NCBI GenBank assembly: GCA_030068075.1
Contig: CM057841.1
Span: 7,325,565 to 7,389,564 of the forward strand
Length of the DNA stretch: 64,000 bases
Direction: 5' to 3'
From: Paguma larvata
Lineage: Eukaryota; Chordata; Mammalia; Carnivora; Viverridae
Part shown: positions 11,336 through 34,817 of the stretch, one piece after another
Layout: every line of letters begins with the position of its first letter
How positions within the stretch are numbered: position 1 is the stretch's first letter
Notes under the pieces: model-generated
Told to the model about the DNA's origin: nothing
What the model saw: the letters and a program-made list of their open reading frames with translations, nothing else
The model's database searches: none
Translations under genes and position numbers: made by a program

Positions 11336-11807
11336 CTTTTTATAAAATTATTTTCACTTATGTTTCTCTTCTCTCTGATATTTGCTTTATAGATTGTTAG
11401 ATTCCCCAGTGTCTTATATTCCTGGAAGGAACTATATTTGTCCATATGATTTGTTCTTTTAATATGTAGCTGGGTTTTATGTGCTAATATTTTACGTAGT
11501 ATTTTTGCATCTAGAAATAAAAAGATGTTTCGGATTTGCTTTAGAATAATCCAGTGGTAAAGGGAGATGAGTGGTGGTGTAGATCATACAAAATTAGGTT
11601 TGGGTTGCTAATTATTGAAAACACATAATGGATATGAGGAATTTGATGGTACTGTTCTTTCCTCTTTCTTTCTTTGTACATGGGGTTTAATTATACTGTT
11701 TCTTCTTTTACTTGGAATTTTTCATAATAAAATGTAAAAGTATTTGCTTCTACATTATAAGTGAACCTGAGCCGTACTTTTCTTTGAGTATTTTTCAAGT
11801 ACGGTCA

Positions 11808-11980
11808 CCTGGGTGACTCCATTAGTTAAGTGTCCAACTCTTGATTTGTTAGGTCATGATCTTACAGTTCGTGGGTTGGAGCCCTGCATGGGGCTCAGCC
11901 CACTTCGGATCCTCTGTCTCCCTCTCTCTTCCCTTCCACCTCCCTCCTTCTTAAAAATAAATAAACATTAAAAAAAAATT
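11808..11980 (+). repeat. SINEC, internal deletion
   Basis: Head GGTCACCTGGGTGACTCC and tail AAATAAATAAACATTAAAA; the middle is shortened. Confidence 0.85.
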
Positions 11981-11982
11981 AA

Positions 11983-12116
11983 GGAGTGCCTAAGTGGGTC
12001 AGTTGATTAAAGCATCCAACTCTTGATTTCAGCTCAGGTCATGATCATGGTTTGTGGGTTCTGTGCCGATTGCCTGGAGACCGCTTAGGATTCTTTCTCT
12101 AATTGCCCTCTCCTCC

Positions 12117-12166
<50 letters not shown>

Positions 12167-12212
12167 GTCTCTCTCTGTCTCAAAAATAAATAAACATTGA
12201 TAAAAATTTTTA
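11983..12212 (+). repeat. SINEC with expanded (CT)n
   Basis: Head AGGAGTGCCTAAGTGGGTCAG. A CTCTCTGT-type simple repeat fills 12115-12180 before the AAATAAATAAACATTG tail. Confidence 0.85.
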
Positions 12213-12226
12213 AGTATTTTTCATAG

Positions 12227-12452
12227 GGCACCTGGGTGGCTCAGTAAGTTAAGGATTCAACTCTTGGTTTTGGCTCAGGTCATGATCTCACGGTTCGTGA
12301 GTCTTAGCCCGGCATTGGGCTCCATGATGGCAGTGTGGAGCCTGCTTGGGATTCTGTCCCTCCTTCTCTCTGCCTCTACCCTGCTCAGTTTCCCTCTGTC
12401 TCTCTCTCTCTCTCTCTCTGTCTGTCTCTCAAAAATAAATAAGATTAAAATT
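12227..12452 (+). repeat. SINEC
   Basis: Third SINE in a row in the same direction (GGGCACCTGGGTGGCTCAG). Flanked by AGTATTTTTCA copies. Confidence 0.87.
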
Positions 12453-12589
12453 TTTTTACAGTATTTTTCAAGTATAACATGAAAAATGAAAAAATAAGAT
12501 ATTATAGCACCCTAGGAGCACCACCTCATCCTAATCCCCTTCCTCTCTAGAGGTATTCTTATCCTAAAAACATTATATTAAATTTGCCC

Positions 12590-12860
12590 GGTTGTTAACT
12601 TTATGCAGACGGAATCATAGAGTATCTGTCCTTTTGTATCTGTTTTCTTTTGCTCAATATTTTGTTGTGAAATTCACCTAAGTTGTTGCATATAGCAGTA
12701 GTTCATTTCTTTTCATTGCTGTATGGTATCCTTTGGTGTGATCGTATTATTTATTCATTCTGCTATTAACAGACATTCAGGTTGTTACTGGCTTGTGAAT
12801 AATGCTGACGTGAACATTTTTTATACTTCTTGGTGCATAAAACTACTGGGTCTACATTTG
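12590..12860 (-). repeat. L1 fragment, antisense
   Basis: Reverse of the L1 ORF2 3' region: GACGGAATCATAGAGTATC, TGCATATAGCAGTAGTTCATT and AATAATGCTGACGTGAACAT. Confidence 0.65.
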
Positions 12861-13199
12861 GTAGAATTCCTGATGTGTAGGGTCTGCTAGATACAAGGAG
12901 AAACGACAAATGCCCAGTGATCATGGGAAGCTCTTAGCACACCTCTCTCAGTAACAGAGAGCAAGGAGAGAAAAAGCTAGAAGGCTATAGTTTAACGGCA
13001 GTCAGCAAGCATTCCGTAAAGAGCAGCGAGAGAGTAAATATTTTAGCCTCTGCAGGCCAGATGGTCTGTCTGCACCTGCGCAACTCTGCCATCGTAAGAT
13101 GAAAGTAGCCATAGCACATACATAAAAAAATGGGTATGGCCGTGTTCCGGAAAAACATTATTTGCAAAAACAGGTCACCAGCCTACAGTTGTGCTAACC

Positions 13200-13425
13200 C
13201 TGAACCATTAGAATAACATGATTAATAAACTTGACTGATGTAAAACACTCCAGTCAACAGTTTTCCTCAAATGCACTTAGAACATTTATAAAAAGTTAGC
13301 ATATGGTAGGCCATAAAGCCAGTCTAGGCTTGAAAGGATTGAAATCATTTGGAATATGTTTTCTAACTACAGTGTAATTAAGCTTGTAAAGCAATACCAA
13401 AATGATAACTAGAAAAATCTCCATT
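13200..13425 (+). repeat. L1 ORF2 fragment
   Basis: Degenerate L1 ORF2 DNA (GGCCATAAAGCCAGTCT ... AATGATAACTAGAAAAATC) with stops; not coding. Confidence 0.55.
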
Positions 13426-13427
13426 TT

Positions 13428-13635
13428 GGGGTGCTTGGGTGGCTCAGTCAGCTAAGCGTCCTACCCTTGATTTTGGCTCAGGCCATGATCTCAGTTTGTG
13501 AATTCGAGCCCCACCTCAGACTCTGCGCTCTTAGCGTGGAGCCTGCTTGGGATTTTCCCTCTCTCCCTCTCTCTCTGTTCCTGACCTATTCATGCTTGCT
13601 CTCTCTCTCAAAATAAATAAAAACATTTTTAAAAA
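13428..13635 (+). repeat. SINEC
   Basis: GGGGTGCTTGGGTGGCTCAG to AAATAAATAAAAACATTTTT. Confidence 0.9.
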
Positions 13636-16554
13636 AGAAGGAAAGATGAAAATCAGTATATAAGCAAGCATCTATCTATATTAGTTCTCTTTTTTCTAAA
13701 AAAAATCTAGTGATTAGTATTTTGAAATGCTGGCTTCCTACAATTAGTAGAGAACCTTTTCCTACTTTTCTGTGGTCTATGAGAGTTTATATAATACCAG
13801 AATCATCTGTACTGTAAACTTTAGGTAGAAGTCATCGGGCCCTGATGACTTTTTTCTTTTTAACTTTTTTTCATGGAAATTCAGAGTAGAGAGAACATTA
13901 CAATTCAGGCCCCTCCCTCAACTTCCACATTTATCAACTTATGGCCGGTCAGGTTCGTCATGCCTCTGCCACTTCTCGTTTTTCTCTGGAGAATTTCATA
14001 GCACGTCCAAGGCCTCTTGTTCTTAAACTTGTAAACTATTGTGCATCTCTAACTGGTAAGGTCATTAAAAAGATTTATAACCAGTGGGCCATTTTCAAAT
14101 GTATCAAAATGAGTAATTCTTTTATTTGATCCAAGACCCAGTGCATATTTCAGTTTTTTTTCTGATATTGGCAACGTGGTCCTTGACATTGGGTTGTTTG
14201 AGTTATGACCCGAATAATGTGCATTACATTTCCTTTTTAATGGTGCATTACATTTCCTGTTATTCTTTAACATCCCTTCTTCCATTTCCTTTTTTCTTCC
14301 TCTTACATCTCAACATGTTGCAGTAAGTAGCACCATTAATGAAAGATTCTTGCCAAAATAGTTAATGTCATCAAACCTCTTAAGTCCAGCTACCCAGTTT
14401 ATAAGAAAAGTTTAGAGGAGGTGGGGAAAAACAAGTTAAACTATATCATAATGAGGCACTCGGCCAAATCCGGAAGCTAGGATATCTTATGAGCCAGGGA
14501 ACTTGTTTTCTTCTGTCCTCTCTTCCTTCTTTCTCAAAGCATTTATGACTGTTGATTTATAATGACTTGCAACATCTTTAGTTTCATTTCAATTGGAGAT
14601 TTTTTAAAATTTAAAAATATTTAATTTTTTAAAATGCCATGATATTACAAGAAAAAAAGATATAAATTCCATTTTCTCAATCTACAGAGCCGACTATAAC
14701 AATTATTAACATTGTTATATTTATTTTTATAAGTGTAGATAAACACACACACACAGATATAGATGTATTGCTTTACTTTAGCAGAAATGCAAGATCATAT
14801 GGTATACACAATGAGTACAAATGTGCTTTATTCACTGAGCTGTATAGTGTGGACATTTTTTATTTCAAGAAATATGTATTTAACATATTAAATAATCACA
14901 TAACACTCCATTAGGTGGAATATAATTATTCATTCAATTAATCCCCTGTCAGTGGACCTAAACAGTGCCTCAGCGGCTTCTACACACACCCCTCCTCAAA
15001 TTCAGTTATTTGGTGGAACAGCTCACAGACTCAGGAAGATACTTTACTTACTATCACTGGTTTATTATAAAAGATACAAAGGAAGAGATACATAGAGTAA
15101 GGTCCAGAAGGGTCCTGAGTCCAGGAGCTTGTGTCCCTATGAAGTTGGGGTACACCACCTGCTTGGCACCTCAAAGCATTCACCAAGTCAGAAACTCTCC
15201 AAATCCTGTAATTTAGGAGATTTTGTGGATTAAATAGGCATGGTTGATTAAATCATTGATCAAGCTCAATCTCCAGCCCTTCTCTACTTCCCAGAGGTTC
15301 TAATGGTGAGGCTGAAAGTTGTAACCCTCTAATCATGCCTTGGTCTTTCTGGGGACCAGCTCCTATCCCGAGGCTCTCTAGGGACTCCCAGGAACCAAAA
15401 GCTACTCTGAATCTCCAGAGATTCCAAGGATTTTAGGAGCTGTGTGTAGGAATCTGGGACAAATGCCAAATATCTATTTGCCATTGTACCATGAGTCTAA
15501 GGAAGTAGCCACTGCATTCCTAGGCTATTATAGGTTTGTAATAAAAAGTATTTTATGAACTGCTTTTTCAATATCAGTTTAGGCTTTTCTCTTCTAACTA
15601 TTAATTTATTTTAGTGGCTACTCTTGGCTGCCAACCTGACATCTATGCCTCCTTTTTTAAAGAAATCCTTATTTTATTTAGACAGCTATCCATTTGGGAA
15701 CTTGACCTTAACATCAGTTCAGTAGGAAATGCAGATTAGTCCTACCAATAAGGGTAGATCCATTGCCTTCCTCAGTTTCATGGCTGTGTCCTAGGCATGA
15801 ACATTTGATGCAGCTCTGATCTGTTAAGTGCGAGGGAAAGTCTGCCAAAGAGCTTCTGGAAAACAGTTGGGTCCTTGATCTCCAATCCTAGAGACCTCAG
15901 TTGTAAACTCATTCATATCTAACCCCCTTCCTACTTCTCTCCTGCCCATACGGAGTTCTACATTTGAGTTGTATACCATCTTTTTTAGGCTGGCACTGCA
16001 GGGAGCCTAGACTGAAGGGCCAAGATTGGGACAAAGCATTCTCAGGATTGGACATGGGGGTGGTAGGTACACTTGTTCACCAGTAGGTACACTTGTTGGC
16101 CAGACAGTGTAGAGCTCTCTGGGTGTAGAGGAATCAGGAGAGCGAGAGAGAGAGTCTTTGAGAATAATTCGCTGTCTTGTAGGGTAAAAGCAGCATTCAA
16201 ATTGACTTCATGGTGTTGGCGTCCTCAGAGTGTGGGTTTCCAGTTTCCAGCATGGCTCCAGGGCGTAGCTCTTGGGAAGACTGATCTCTGATCTGCTGCT
16301 ACTGAGGCAAGGATGGGGCTGCCTTTGCTTTCCTGCTTATGTGGAAGGAACTGGCTCCTGCGCACAGCAAATGTTACAAGAGATGGTTGCAGGGGCTCTG
16401 ATTTTGTAACCGTGACCATGTAGCCACTCCACAGCGTGATGTGCTAAGGAGTAAAGTTCCTAAAGTGCATGAGAAAGAGAAAAAAACTGAATTGTGAGGT
16501 TGTTGGAAAAGGGGTATGTCATAAAGGAGAGAGGCAGATGTGGATTCATGTTCC

Positions 16555-16715
16555 CACACTACTACTTAGCAAGGATGTTAATCTGGACCACACACTTCAC
16601 CTGACCAAGCCTCAGCCTACTCGTGCTTAAAATGGAGATAATACTTACTTTATAGAGTAGTATTGTGGATTAAATAAGACGATGGCCATGATTTGTATAG
16701 TACCTTGGTCTTCAA
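16555..16715 (+). repeat. MIR element
   Basis: CAAGCCTCAGCCTACTCGTG, AAAATGGAGATAATACTTAC and GTGGATTAAATAAGACGATG follow MIR order. Confidence 0.7.
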
Positions 16716-17301
16716 ATGGGAGAACTGCTCCAGTGCAATAGACAAAAATTTTAGGGATGTGTAGGCACGGGTGGTTTTAAGGCACCTTCCAGAGCCACCA
16801 CTGGTATACATTATCTTCCTAAAATTGATCTGCGTGAGAACTTGACAGTGGACAAGACCGTGAGCTGTGTTCTTCTCCCATCTCTTTCACATCCATTCTT
16901 GTCCAACTTTGGCAAAAAAAAAAAAAAAAAGGCATTCCTCTCGCCCATTCCGTATCTTCCTGTGGAGCATGGCCTCATGGTGTAAAAGCTTCCTGGGTGT
17001 TAAAGAGACAGAGGAAATGTTGGGGCCTGCTGTTAGAGTGAATCCGCACAGCAAGAGAAAGCTGCAGTCCCAGGCGCACGTCCTCTGACCATTGAATTTG
17101 CTCTTGAATCCACAGGTTCTAGTCCAGGGGAACAAGGCATTATTGATACTGGAAGAAAAGGAGGTTCCAGGCCTGGGAGATCATTGTATCTGGCGGCAGC
17201 CTGACCTGAGATATCTTGACCATAACTTCTGGGCAGGCCCAGAGCAGACAGAAGACAGAACATATCTGGAATTTCTAGCCCTTTCTTAAGAACAGGAGAA
17301 A

Positions 17302-28171
<10,870 letters not shown>

Positions 28172-28745
28172 GAAAGAAAATCCTTTGGTACCAGAATGTA
28201 TCTGATATTAGAAAAGCTTTTAGCAAGAATCCTCCACACGTTCTATGTCAGAGCTCACTTGGGGCAGAAATGCTGTGGAGGCAGTGGTGGTGGAGGCTAT
28301 ATCAACGAGAATTCTGACTTATTAAATATCCATGAAATCCCAGCGTGCGGAAATGCAGCTATTGTGGGGAAGCCTTTTCTCAGAGGTGATTATCTCCCTT
28401 GGTATCAAAGAATTCCCACAGGACCAGAACTAATATTAGAAAAGAATATGATGATGTTTTCAGTGATAAGTTGTACCTCATCACATGCCAGCGAAGTGTA
28501 GAAAAACGAACACTAGAGACACTGAATACGGACAGCACTTTTAGTAAAATGTGAAAGAACTCACAGGAAAGAGAAACCCCTGAATGCAATAAAAGATGGA
28601 AATTCTATCACCAAACTAACAAATGTGTCACAATTTTATACCTTGGGAATCTGGGAAAGACTTCTCTAATAAATGAAATCTTGGACACCCGGGATTGTGT
28701 TATGTAGCAAAAACCTATGAATATGATGAATGTGGAGATCCGAAT
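28172..28745 (+). other. 3' UTR of the second gene with fossil fingers
   Basis: Beyond the stop the DNA still reads finger-like in places: VGKPFLRGDYLPWYQRIPTG near 28365-28425 and YEYDECGD near 28715. AATAAA hexamers occur near 28589 and 28668. The ancestral array was longer than the present coding part. Confidence 0.55.
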
Positions 28746-29195
28746 GTATTAGTTTCTTATGGCTGCTGTAACAAATTACAATAAATTTGGTGGCTTAAAA
28801 TAACACCAATGTATTATCTTACAGTTCTGGGGGTCAAGTCTGAAATGCGTCTCACTGGGTTAAAAGCAAGGTGTTGGCAGGACTGCATTTTTTTTCTGGA
28901 GGCTCCAGGGAGAACCTGTTCTCTTTGTCCTTCCAGCTTCTAGAAGCTGCCCAAATGTGTGGCTTGCAGGCCCCTTCCACCTTCAAAGCCAGCAATGGCT
29001 GATCAACTCTTCTGTCACTCTGGCACTGCCTCCTGCCTGCCTCTCCCATATTTAAAGACCTGCGTGACTACATTGGGCCCAACCAGATAATCCAGGACAA
29101 TCTTCCTATTTTAAGATCAGCTAATTAGCAACCTTAACTCCACCTAACTACCTTGATTCCCCCTGGCCGTATTCCGTGACATATTCACAGGTCCT
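28746..29195 (-). mobile_element. MaLR LTR (MLT1-like), antisense
   Basis: TATTAGTTTCTTATGGCTGC, TGTAACAAATTACAATAAAT and CTTACAGTTCTGGGGGTCA form the reversed 3' end; the motifs continue through GGTGTTGGCAGGACTGC. Confidence 0.7.
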
Positions 29196-29620
29196 GGAGA
29201 TTAAGATGTGGATATCTTCGGGGGGCCATTATCCTGCCCACTGCAGACCACCGTCTGGCACCCAGTGATTTGTGTCCATACCACATGGAAAATACATTCG
29301 CTCTATCCCAGCACCTCCAAATGTCTCAAACTATTAACAGCACCAACTCAGAGTCCAAAACTCCCACCTAAATCTTATCAACTGAAAAGCTCTAAATCAA
29401 GCATTGGGTGAGGCTCTGTGTATAGATTGTCCTGAGGCACAGTTCCTCTCTATGAACCTGTGAAACTCCAGAAATGAGTCACATGGCCCTGAAATACCTA
29501 ATCACATATTTTACTTCAAATGCCCTGTGCCGTGTAGCATAACATATTTATAGGTTCTGGGGATTAGGACATGGACATCTTTGGGAGGCCATTTTGTCTA
29601 CCACAAAAACAATACATTTC
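29196..29620 (-). mobile_element. MaLR-related internal or LTR relic
   Basis: CCTGAGGCACAGTTCCTCTC and ATGAACCTGTGAAACTCC parallel the internal segment at 7300; GGGGATTAGGACATGGACATC near 29560 resembles an LTR end. Confidence 0.5.
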
Positions 29621-32200
29621 AGAGAATTCATACTACAGTAAATTCCTGCCTACCCATTAAATAAATCTAGAGAAGCATGTTCCCAGAGAAGTAAGTATCT
29701 TTAGTTATCACAGTCCAAATACAATAACTTTTTTCCCTGAACTCAGGAATCTTACACTGCGTCATTAGATGAGACCACCATGGAATGTACTTGAAATATG
29801 TAAATCAAATGATACACTGGAAAAGAACTCCTAAATGTTTTAAAGGAACATGAGATTTATGTGCTGCAGATGTTGCCAAACATATGTTTGTATCTATTCT
29901 GAAACTGTATAAATTATCCCATTCTGAGTATGGAATGGATATTCCATACTGCACCTAAGTGTGAGAACTTTTCACAGCCAATTCCAACAGTCCTTTTTCT
30001 TTAACAGTAAATGTTTAATGTATATACCCTCATTAAATAATGAAAAAGGTAGAAAACTATAGGAATGGACTGCAGACATAGGGTCATAGGGACATCAAGA
30101 CAGCTATCTCTTAGAGGAAACAAATGAAGGAAGCCTTACTCTTGCCCCCAGCTTATAGCCCGGAGAGAGTTTCCACCTGCAGCATGGGGGGCAGTAATCT
30201 AATCATATCCTTGCAGTCTCTGAACTGAGACAGAGTTTAGAGTTCAGAGAATTCAAAGTGGCTCAAATTCATGGGACAGATTATGGGAGAGGACAGAGCT
30301 GCCCCCAGGGTGGGAGAGTTCCCCCACATGATTTTCAGTTGTGATCTGCACATGTATGTGAGGAAACTCCCTGGGCTGGAGAAAGAACCCCTGGAACTGA
30401 ACAGGCAGAACCATCCTTGGAGCTTGCACACATGGGGAATAATTTGTGTTTCCACCAGCTGAAATGGAAGCCTCTCCTAACATTGGGAGAATCTCAGTGG
30501 AACTTCAGAAAAATAGTGACTCACTGGGTCATTCGTGTTGGCTCTAGACTAAAGGCTTCTCCGAACCCTTCCTACAAAGTATACAAAATATAAAACCCAC
30601 CCGACAAGTGGCTACAAATGCAAACTGTTTCCAAGTCATTTAACTCCTTCCCAGACCAAAACCCAGTAGTACTTAAAGACTAGAAAGGAATCCATCAACC
30701 AACAATATCAAATTCAGTGTCTAGCATCTGGTCAAAACTTACCCAGGGATACAAACAAAAACCAAAAACAAAACCAGGAAATAGGACCCATAAACATGAA
30801 AAAATGTCAATAGAGACCCAGAATTGGCATGAGTGATAGAAATAACAGAAAATGATGTTAAAAACAGCCATTATAAGTATTCTGTATGCTCAAGAAGCTT
30901 GTGTCAAGTGGATTATGAGAATGTTAATTTACTGTGGGGTTTTTCTCCACATGAGCAAAGGGGTAGATGAGGCCCAGTCTAGTCCCTGGAGCCCCTAACC
31001 ACAGGTTGTTCAGCCTCCCAGGAAGAGGCCAGAAGGAGATCATTTCCATCAGTGAGGACCAGGTCCTGTGAGGAGGAGACCCAAGCCCAGCTGAAGTCGG
31101 GGAGTGTAGTTTGGTCTCTGTCTAATCCCTCTTTGGTTTTTGTGGGAACTGAGGCACCTGTGCACAGCCACAGGTTTCTGGGAGGTGTGGCTTGGGGTGC
31201 ATGGTCTTCCTAGTTAGGGGCTGTTTGGCTGTCACAGGGGTTCTGGAACATGCAGTTCATCTGCCTTTGTCTATTTTTCGTCACATGAGAATTCTGCCTG
31301 GGTCCAAGCGGTTGTTGGAGAGGGTGCCTGTCAGAACCTTATCAGTGACTGCTGGGGCTTCTGTATGCAGCATGTGAGGGAATTGGCTTTCCATGGGTCA
31401 ATTCCAAACCCATCCTGTGGCTCAGCTTGGGCAAGGTCAGCTCTTGGTAGGTCTGTCCTGCTGTATGGCTGGGGCGAGAGATGGCACTAGAGAGCTCCTT
31501 TGTTGTGTGGGAGGAGTATTTGCCCTCGTTCCTCCAATTCTAGGCAGCTAGATGGACCCCATGTTGGGAGTTTGAGAGGGGAATTTGATTGTGGGTCCTA
31601 CTGAACTTTACCATACCTCCTACCCCATCCCTTCCCCTCCTGGTCCCCAGAAAAAACTTTGAGTGTCTTTGTGTTCTTTGGGGTGTCTCGTCGTGGCCTC
31701 CTCTTACTAGCTCTGTCACTATGAACAGAAAACTTCTAGAACAATGTCTGTCATGCAGTGCCTTGAGGACTAAGCAAGCAACTTTCAAATAGTATTGTTG
31801 TGAATGAGATGATTTAAGCAGAACCTATAACAATCTGTACAGATTTACAGATTCTACCTACTTTTCTTGATTTCCAGTCTAGAACTTTGGTCTCTAGATT
31901 TTAGAACCTGCCAGATTTCAGAGAAGAAGTCCAGAATCAGCTACCCCACAAGTTGCCTGGTGCTAGTTCGGTACAGGAGAGGATTTACTCCAGGCTTGGC
32001 TTTTTCTGTGTTTGTATCTTTGTTTTAGGGGTGAAGGTAGAAGACTAGAGATTCCTAGTTCATGTGTGGGCTGATTAGTCTCCTGTCTGAGGCCGTCTTT
32101 CTAACCCTAGCTTTGTGCTTTTAAGGACTCATCCTTCATGAAAAGAGGGGAGTTGAGTAATTGTCAAAACCCTAAAAGCTAGCCTCTCATTGAAATGTGT
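29621..32200 (+). other. Intergenic segment before the third gene
   Basis: Mostly unassigned. About 30680-30910 resembles the 5' part of old L1 elements (AGTGATAGAAATAACAGAAA). No CpG island is present, so no promoter of the usual KRAB-ZNF type can be given to the third gene here. Confidence 0.4.
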
Positions 32201-32206
32201 CCTTTA

Positions 32207-32410
32207 GGAGTGCCTGGGTGGCTCAGTTAAGCATCTGACTTCGGCTCAGGTCATGATCTCATGGTTTGTGGGTTTGAGCCCCAACGGGCTCTGTGCTGAC
32301 AGCTTGGAGCCTGGAGCCTGCTTCAGATTCTATGTCTCTCTCTCTCTCTCTCTGCTCCTCCCCCCTCATGTGCTCTCTCTGTCTCAAAAATAAACATTTT
32401 TTAAAAAAGA
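32207..32410 (+). repeat. SINEC
   Basis: GGAGTGCCTGGGTGGCTCAG with a (CT)n expansion and AAATAAACATTTTTTAAAA tail. Confidence 0.88.
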
Positions 32411-32764
32411 AAGAAACGTCTCCTTTATCTTTGATCAGAGCTCTCTTGTCAGATGTTCAGAACCAGAAAAGACAATTCAATAAAAATGCGGCCATTTCCT
32501 GAGAACAGAAGAAAATGATGAAGGCCCTGGTGGGTTTTTGTTTGTTTCTGTGTTTTGCCTTTCATGGATTTGCAGAGGCATATAAAAATAATTATCAAAT
32601 GGAAACTATGCTTTCCTAAATTTAGAATTTAAGGAAAAATAAACCGTAACATCAAGATTAGGACAAAGGTAGAATAGGGAAATGTAGACCATAGAGTTCA
32701 CCAAAAGGAATCCTGGTGAATAGATCTGTAAGAATGTATGATAAATTTAAGTTGAATTACAAAT

Positions 32765-32874
32765 ACTCTTTAAGATTTTATTTTTAAGTAATCTCCATCC
32801 AGTGTGGGGCTTGATCTCACAACCTCAAGATTATGAATCACGTGCTCTACCCACTGGGCCAGCTGGGTGCCCCC
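32765..32874 (-). repeat. Short tRNA-derived SINE, second subtype
   Basis: TTTTTAAGTAATCTCCATCCAG to CCACTGGGCCAGCTGGGTGCCCC, reverse orientation. Confidence 0.85.
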
Positions 32875-32924
32875 CAAACTTCTAATTAATTGGATTAGTT
32901 GATAGTTAAGTACACAATTGCAAT

Positions 32925-33015
32925 ATATTTTTTAAATGGAAATATATTTGACATAAAACATATAAACTTAAGGTATATAACGTGTTGATTTGACACATCT
33001 ATATATTATAATATG
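32925..33015 (+). repeat. L1 3'-end fragment
   Basis: ACATAAAACATATAAACTTAAGG and GTGTTGATTTGACACAT resemble the L1 tail at 11.1 kb. Confidence 0.45.
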
Positions 33016-33171
33016 GGAAGACAGATTTAATGGCATTTTATTTCTTACCATAATGAGTAATGAAAACTATTACACAAAGACATAGCCTTTGTAAGGTATG
33101 GTAAAAGACCTAGAGGTCTTTTTCACAACAGTAATGATCACCACAAATCGAAGAAGAACGTGTTGTTATAG

Positions 33172-33293
33172 GGATTCATGTCATTTAAGGATGTATCTGT
33201 GAATTTCACCAGGGATGAGTGACACCTACTAGCTCTGCTCAGAAGAGTCTCTACCAGGATCTGATGTTGGAGAATTACAGCAACCTGTGATGG
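33172..33293 (+). pseudogene. KRAB-A exon relic of the third gene
   Basis: After the TTATAG acceptor it reads GFMSFKDVSVNFTRDE and then TGA where EEW needs TGG. A one-base deletion breaks GCT-CCT-GCT-CAG to GCTCTGCTCAG. After that, QKSLYQDLMLENYSNL is recoverable in a shifted frame. Start to AACCTG is 116 bases against 117 in the second gene, confirming a single lost base. The donor is gone (TGATGGCAATTC). Confidence 0.88.
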
Positions 33294-33546
33294 CAATTCA
33301 AGATGGTCGCCCTGTGTCCATCGGAGTGCCCTGGCTTCCAAAAAGCTTCAAGATACTGGACTTTAGTTTATAGGCAATAAATTCTTACTTCTATTCCCAG
33401 ACAGAATTTACATGCTGTCACCTTCAATAGATCCTTAATCTGCCAGAGTGGAAGTATGTCAGTTCCTGAGACTTCGTGCTCTTCCTAGGTCTCCCCCACC
33501 CAGTCAGATTATAAGTGTCCAAGTCTTTGCCGTTTCCCATGAACAG

Positions 33547-33642
33547 GCTATCCAGCTACCAAGCCACATGTGATCCTTAATTTCGAGCACGGAGGAAAGC
33601 CACGGAGCATAGAAGATGAAGAGCAGTGTCAGTACTCTTCAG
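33547..33642 (+). pseudogene. KRAB-b exon of the third gene, intact-looking
   Basis: Acceptor GAACAG, donor GTAAGT, exactly 96 bases, open: GYPATKPHVILNFEHGGKP. Arg replaces the usual Trp after KP. Site preservation contrasts with the ruined KRAB-A exon. Confidence 0.83.
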
Positions 33643-34429
33643 GTAAGTGAGCAACTGCGAACCAGGAAGATGTGTGACTTTGAAGGTAAAGGAGTTGGCC
33701 GTGCGGGGATGACTTCGTCCAGATGTGTTTAGCAAGGCCAAAACTTTAAAGGTCATTACAGACACTAAGTCATTAATGAGGCTCTCATTTGCCAGCTGTT
33801 TCAAGGGAGATGCACCTCATGTTCTCTGTTTTGGGTTGATTCATATTCAGTAGAATGTTTTCTTTGCAGCTTCCAGACTTCCTTCCCTTCTGCTTCTTGT
33901 CTGGCAATGGCCCTTTCTGTGTTCTCCACAGCTCTTGTGTTCACCCCTCTTACCTGACCAAATAATGTAACAATTCATCCAGTTAACACAGAAGACTTTT
34001 ATCCTGGGTTCAGGTTTTTGGATTTCTGTGGGCCATGTGAAAAATGTATCAAAACAAGCTAGAAGGTGGGAATGTTGTTGGAGAATACCACAGTGGTATT
34101 CTCTAAATATGATATTAGAGCTTTGGGAAGGTTCGCTGTCTATTGCACGAAGAACTAAAGAAGAATCAGTAGAAGAGGATAACTATGCTTATCTTGAGGT
34201 AATAAGCCAAAGGTCCTGCAGTCTAACCTGTTTCTCCCAGGTATTTGTTCAAGACTTAAGGTGGCATCTTTCCTTGGTCATCGTTTGCACCTAATGGATG
34301 GACTTACCTCATTCTCTGGGCATCTTCTAAAGTCTCCAGAGTCAGAGAGCATGAAGCTTCATCCTTGCCAACTTCTGTCATTTGTTCTCAGTGTGGTTTC
34401 ATTCATTTTCATGGCCTTAAGAATACCAT

Positions 34430-34800
34430 TTAAGTGCTGATGACCCCCAAATGTTTGCTTATAGGCCAGACCTTCTTGTATCCATACACATTCACCTAGA
34501 TATTTCATTTCTGCACTTGGCGACCTAATAGCTGCTTCAAATGTCATGTCACCTGGTTTCTCTTTTCACTTACACCATAAATCCAATCCATAAGCAACTT
34601 TAGTCTGTACTTTCTCCTTAGTGTATCTTGAGGTCCTCCACTCCTTTCTGTAACTAATGTTTCACCCAAGCCCCAATGTCCATTGTCTCTTTTCAAAATT
34701 AATACAGTTTTCTTGAAAATGCTCTCACTTCTTTACTCTTGCTTCTCTCTGTTCTCCACATAATAACCAGATTTTTTTGTCTTATTTTATTGCTTGTTTT
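34430..34800 (+). repeat. L2-like fragment
   Basis: GATGACCCCCAAATGTTTGC, then TGTCACCTGGTTTC and ACCATAAATCC fit L2 body sequence as I recall it; strongly diverged. Confidence 0.4.
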
Positions 34801-34817
34801 TAAAAAGTAAGTAATAG

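Larger units (their letters stand above)
9860..17100 (+). other. Long first intron of the second gene
   Basis: No coding exon recognised. Contents are the repeats listed separately plus unassigned A+T-rich DNA, mainly 13.6-16.5 kb. A carrier of the start codon appears only at 17302. Confidence 0.5.
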
